Shown: positions 59,265 through 64,000 of the stretch, one piece after another
Layout of the letters: each line of letters starts with the position of its first letter
Position numbering within the stretch: the stretch's first letter is position 1
Assembly: GCF_910591885.1 (NCBI RefSeq)
Contig: NC_063269.1
Coordinates: 5,332,001 to 5,396,000 of the forward strand
Length of the DNA: 64,000 bases
DNA from: Bombus terrestris
Lineage: Eukaryota > Arthropoda > Insecta > Hymenoptera > Apidae
Direction: 5' to 3'
The notes under the pieces: generated by a model
Seen by the model: only the letters and a program-made list of their open reading frames with translations
Database searches by the model: none
What the model was told of the DNA's origin: nothing
Made by a program: the position numbers and the translations under genes

Positions 59265-62200
59265 AAATGAAGCTGTAACGAGGAAAGGAGGAAAGGAAGA
59301 GACGAAGAGAAGGAGGAATCGTCTCGGAAATCGCGAACAAATTCATCGTGATCCGGTTAAAACGGTCCTTCTTCTCCCGACCGAACGTTCGTGTCGGATG
59401 GAAAATTCGAGAGCGTTTCATCGTTAAAGTTGCAAACGAACCGCCAGCGCAAATAATCGATCTCGTGGAGGATGGAGGAGAGCGGCGAGGCGGAGCCATC
59501 GAAAAGTCTGAACGTTAATCTCTGGCGGTATAACCGCCGTCTTCTTGACAACAGGTAACAGCCACGGATGAGACCGATGTTAGATGTTGGAAATAACCAG
59601 GTTGAGTTTCCAAACTTCGCACTGATCTACGTAGCTAATTTCCAGAAGGCACTGCCAGCGTCACGTCGTACACTCGCGCGGATCAGATAGAGGTATAGCT
59701 TCCGGGTTTCTGCTCGATAATGAGGTCGAGTTTGCAATTCTAAAGAATACCCCGCGCTCCAGCGTACATTGTAACAGTGTGTTTACGAGATTCTCGTTCA
59801 CGGTCGCGATAAGCTTGCTCTCGCTTTGCAATTTTTTATCGCGTCGCTTATCCAGTCTCTAGGCTCGTATTTTTCTCGCGTATCGCGACCCCCGTGAACC
59901 GCATGCGTGCTTAATTTCAACGTGCTTTACATCCACTCGCGTCCTTACGTGTCAGTTTCTCGCCACGTGTAATGAACCAATAATGAGCGGAGACGAAAGG
60001 AACGGTAACGCCGACAGTGGCAAACGTACGTGTTTGCGTGCGCGATCAAACGTGCGACGAACGCGCGTGATTTCTAAAGGATTTTTCACAAACGAACGGC
60101 GAACACGACCGCTTTGAAATTTCAGGCCGCGACATAGAGCGGAAACAACGCGAGGTAGCGACGATGAAATAATAATATCGCGCCCGCAACGGCGGAAAAA
60201 AAGAAGGCCGCTCCAAAGGCAGCGCGATGCCGCGAAATAAAGCGAGGCACATTTATGACTGTAGAGAGCGCGGCGACAAGAACCCAGAGATGAAAAAAAG
60301 ACCAGGACGGCCAGACGAAAGGAAAGAATGGATAGAGGAGGTAGGAAGAAGCGGGAGAGGAATAGAATTAATTTTATTAAACGTTACCCACGCGCTATTG
60401 CAGCGGGGTGCAACGCCAGTCCCGTTTGTTCCAGGAGGTAATAAACGCCGCTTTCATCCGCGAGATGTTGCCAAGTTATTGTCTCTTCCTCGCTCCTTTC
60501 TCCCACCCCTTTCCGTTACGTCTTTCTCCTCCCGTCTCTCTCGAATCTAACCCTGTCCCATTCTTCCTTGATCTCGTCTCGGATGCTTGCCGCCTTGCTT
60601 CGTATACACGGGATTCGCAAAAATGATTTACGGTCGCCTCGGATCTCTCCGCTCTGTCCTCCGTGTGGATCGTACACGCGTTTACGTGTGGGTGCGCCAA
60701 CGGTCGCATAGTCTCGTGTGGTTCGAGCAAGACGCGATGGAAACGGAGGATTGCGATCTGAATGGGTTACACAGCGTGGCATGCTTTACAGTCGCGTAAT
60801 ACGAGAATTTATCGTGCGTACTACGTACATGTAGCAGGCAAGTACGGAGAGAGTCGCTAGCGAGACCGACGTCTTTTATTATTATTAGCCAGAGAAGCGT
60901 GTTGTATCGGCGCGTCGCCATTGCCCAACCTTTGTCAGCGTTTTCCAGTTTTCACCCTCGATGATCGATGTTACTCCCTTGGCTTTCTACGACCACGTCG
61001 TATTTCGTGGCGGCGGATCTGGCGAAAACTGCCCGCTTCCATCTTCACGGACAATTCGAAAAAGGTAGAACGATTGTCGTTCTTCGTTCGAGCGTGTGAC
61101 AGGAATGTTAAAGTAAGGAGCAGCGCGAATTGAAAATCGACGTCAGACAGGAAAGCAACTTTTCTCTATCGTTAGTTTCCTCGTAGCGGAACTGGCTGCT
61201 GATCCGGTTTCGGGATGGCTTCCCAAATTAAGCACAACGTCTACCACTAGAGCGAGTGAACTGCAAGGCGGAACGAGCACCGGCTATGCTTCGGGTTTTG
61301 GCCGGAAACGCAGGAGATGGATCACAAATTATGGAGCGCAAAGCGACGACGACGGTGAAGGTTCGCTTCGACTCCTACAGCTGGAATACCGCGGTAAACC
61401 AGCGTTTACGATCAACCAACGAAGGCATTCGCGGCAAAGGCAGAGCACAGGAAAACTGAATACCGAACGCCGAGCTGAACGCGTCTTCTTCCCCCTTTCT
61501 GCTCGTCGTTCACCACCTGTCCCTATACTCGGCAACCTTTGAAGCAAATATAATCGTTTCGGTCCTTATTAATCGTCCTACATGACCAAAACAGACTACC
61601 TTTATCCAGCCAGCGTAGACTGGTTGCATCAAACGTTTTCCAGATAATTCAGCGGCAGAATGGGAAAAGTATGTAGCGACCGTTGCACGCGAGACACGGT
61701 CGAGTCGCTTTGTCGGCAACGAACGAAATTTTCTTCCGCGTACATGTTCGTTCCGAATAATTACAGCCAGCTGAAACGCGAAATGTCGGAACACGACGCA
61801 AAGAGTGAAAAGGTATGAATCAGACGCGATACAATACCGTGGCGTAGCGTCGAACGAAAATGTAACGGTTGGCGTGATCTCCTTGAAAAGGAGTCGGATG
61901 AGAGAGAAGCACGGTAATCAACTAGCGTCAGTTATATCTGCTAATTATCGGCGGGGAATCAAATTAGCCCGGTCAGTCGGAGGAACGAGCCACAGTGCAA
62001 AACTCGCAAGTCCTTCGAGCGGACTACTCGCTCGTCCAGAGCGAGCAAGCAAGCCAGCAAATTCGTTTTAGCGTTATCGTGAAGTTCGATCTCCGATTAT
62101 TTCAAGATAATCCAGGTGAAATTGCTTCGAGCGAAGCAACTCGGAAGGAATATTCAGGGGATTAGGAGGTCTGACGAGGACGGGTCACTCGTACGCCACT

Positions 62201-63361
62201 TCGAACCGTATGTAAGCGAGCATACACTGGCGAATCGCTTTCCAGGCTTATCGTATCCGAGTTTCCATCCGAATAGTTCCGCCATAAATACAGAGCGGCG
62301 ATCCTGGAGCACCGGCATGTGGCCTGTTCGAGCTGGACCGGCCAGGCAAATGGAACATCGAAAAATATTTCGTGGCTTTCCGGAATGACCCGGATCCAAT
62401 TTCACCTGTATCAAAGCTACTTTTCGCAGAATGTTATCGCCACGGTATTCAGTCGGCGGATCCGTCAGGCCGGAGAATCAAAACGGCGTGTATTTCCGGG
62501 CACGAAATTTTCCTGGTCCCGTTTGGCGGACACACGGAAAACTACTCCGTCAACTTTTTCTTTGCACGATGCGATCGTATTCGAAAGCTGGAACCGTTTT
62601 GCTCGAACAGCGGTAGGGAAATAATGTTAGCCGAAGGAAGCATAGCGGTGGAAAAGACCGCAACGAAACGAGGGAGAAAAAGGAAAACAGGACGATTGAA
62701 AAATCTGGTTAACTTCCGCGCTAATTGCGGAGGACCGGCCGATCGACCGTTCGTCGACTGGTCCACAATGACCCAATGAAAGCGCGCACCAAAGACCAAC
62801 AAAAGCTGGGTCACTTTGTGCGGAGGAGTGCGCCGGAAAATTTCTGTTTCACGGCTCAATGGAGAAAAGTCGTAGGAGAGAACGCTCTATAGCGACCAGG
62901 AAGCTGGATACTCGGTCGCGTTGCATCGCGTCTGCTCGCGTCGCTTGAGTTACGGGCGAAGATCGAAAACGAAGCGAATGGAGCAGAGCCGAGCAAACAA
63001 CGGCTTCGAAAACTTTGATTACGGTCAAAGCGAGCTCGTTATCGAATGCGCGATCCGGCATAGCACGCGATCTTTTTCCTCTCGAAACGGGGTGCGAACA
63101 GATGCCTACAGGGAACGACGGCCTCGTTTGTCGACACAACTCGTTCAGAAAGAAACGAAGCACTCTTGAAATTACGATCGCGGGACAACCGGCAAAAACA
63201 GGACGGAGTGGTACGCCGCCACCGGGGAAAAACTGTTTACATACAGTGAGAGCAATCGACGGAGCAACGAACTTGCCATTTTTCCCCGCAAACGCCGTTC
63301 TCTTTATTTAACGCGAGCGCAAAGTTGTTAAAATTTGCCAACTAAACGCAACTATGGGATC

Positions 63362-63390
63362 AAAAAAAAAAGTAAAAAAAAAAAGAAAAA
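63362..63390. repeat. A-rich tract
   Basis: Two runs of ten to eleven A separated by GT, followed by GAAAAA. Possibly an old poly-A tail; no retroposon body is recognised to its left. Confidence 0.65.
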
Positions 63391-64000
63391 TATCGATGGG
63401 TGAAGCGAGCACGCGCTGCTCTTGTTGAATCACAATTAGTCGAAACGTTAGTGGCTGGAAAAGCTCGAAAGCCCGCCAAGTGCGTTCTTTATAATGCAAT
63501 ATTCGCGCGACGCGACACGACGAGGCGTGGCGATTTTTGCCCCGGTGTACGTACGCCATTGCCAGCCAGTGTGAAATACTTGATGCGATGAAAGGGTTGG
63601 GGAAAAAAAGGAGAGGCTGTGTACGAAACGGAGAAAACAGGGAGAGCGTAACAGTTGCGACAAAACTGGGGACAGGTACTGCCGGCTGGGATGCAATAGG
63701 CAAAGAAACATGAAAATATAGCGTTCGTCGGGCGATGCCTTAAAAACGAGCGCGAATATAATGCCGCAACGAGAATTATTGTATTGCCGGCACTGTGACT
63801 ACCGGGTTATTACCTACCTTGGACGCTCGTCAACGCACGAGACGAATGTTTAAGCGAGCGCCAGAATTGCGATCGCGTGTGCCGCTACGAGAGATGAAAA
63901 GACCGTCTACGAATATTAAAGTCCATTTTCGGTTCGCGTAATACTCGAACATCCATAATTCTCTTCGCTCATTCCAATCGACGATATCTTTTTCGAATTT

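Larger units (their letters stand above)
51571..64000. other. gene-free block with purine tracts and simple repeats
   Basis: No supportable gene. Main contents are a purine-rich strand (54960-55285), a C13 homopolymer (57088-57100), a GGT-rich run (58035-58062), GA/G tracts (58725-58754), a CT microsatellite (58979-58998), an inverted GATA pair (59243-59264), a pyrimidine tract (60473-60545) and an A-rich tract (63362-63390). Open frames in 62116-62779 are short, mutually overlapping and without domains. Confidence 0.6.

Noticed and set aside
1..64000. CRISPR array, operon, phage or telomeric TTAGG array
   Set aside because: No regularly spaced repeats, no coding operon structure and no tandem TTAGG units were seen.

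Overview
The window looks like arthropod nuclear DNA, most likely hymenopteran (bee or ant type). The basis is a base composition near parity with very frequent CpG (by eye, not counted), short degenerate transposon relics, a mariner-type miniature element with TA duplications, a tRNA-derived SINE with a poly-A tail, and a decayed non-LTR retrotransposon. Nothing bacterial or viral is recognisable: there are no operons, no CRISPR and no long conserved reading frames. The lineage assignment is inference.

I could not support any host protein-coding gene. Open frames are many because stop codons are diluted in CpG-rich sequence. Almost all translate to Arg/Ser-rich text without domains, overlap frames on the other strand, and often begin at GTG or TTG only. 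I therefore read the window as intergenic or long-intron DNA, possibly flanking a developmental regulator, because several low-CpG islands carry clustered homeodomain, SOX, GATA or forkhead-like words.

Layout. 1-7399: unannotated DNA with a perfect 22-bp palindrome (1599-1620) and a low-CpG island (about 5990-6220). 7400-7613: mariner-type miniature element. 7614-27942: no gene; an island with a SOX-like inverted pair (17215-17480), a 28-bp spaced direct repeat (17806 and 18140), a strong stem-loop (23382-23421) and several microsatellites. 27943-28062: tRNA-derived SINE on the minus strand. 29476-29550: a second, more decayed tRNA-like relic. 32712-32775: nested imperfect inverted repeat. 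33390-33900: LINE 3'-end relic (reverse-transcriptase ORF C-terminus). 35691-36630: two diverged copies of a roughly 140-bp repeat. 39120-39400 and 51400-51570: low-CpG regulatory-like islands. 54960-55285: long purine tract. 59243-59264: inverted GATA pair. The rest is unique DNA with simple repeats.

No genes work together here. The most useful content is the transposon relics, the inverted repeats, and the candidate cis-regulatory islands that need cross-species alignment. I did not see a convincing undescribed biological system.
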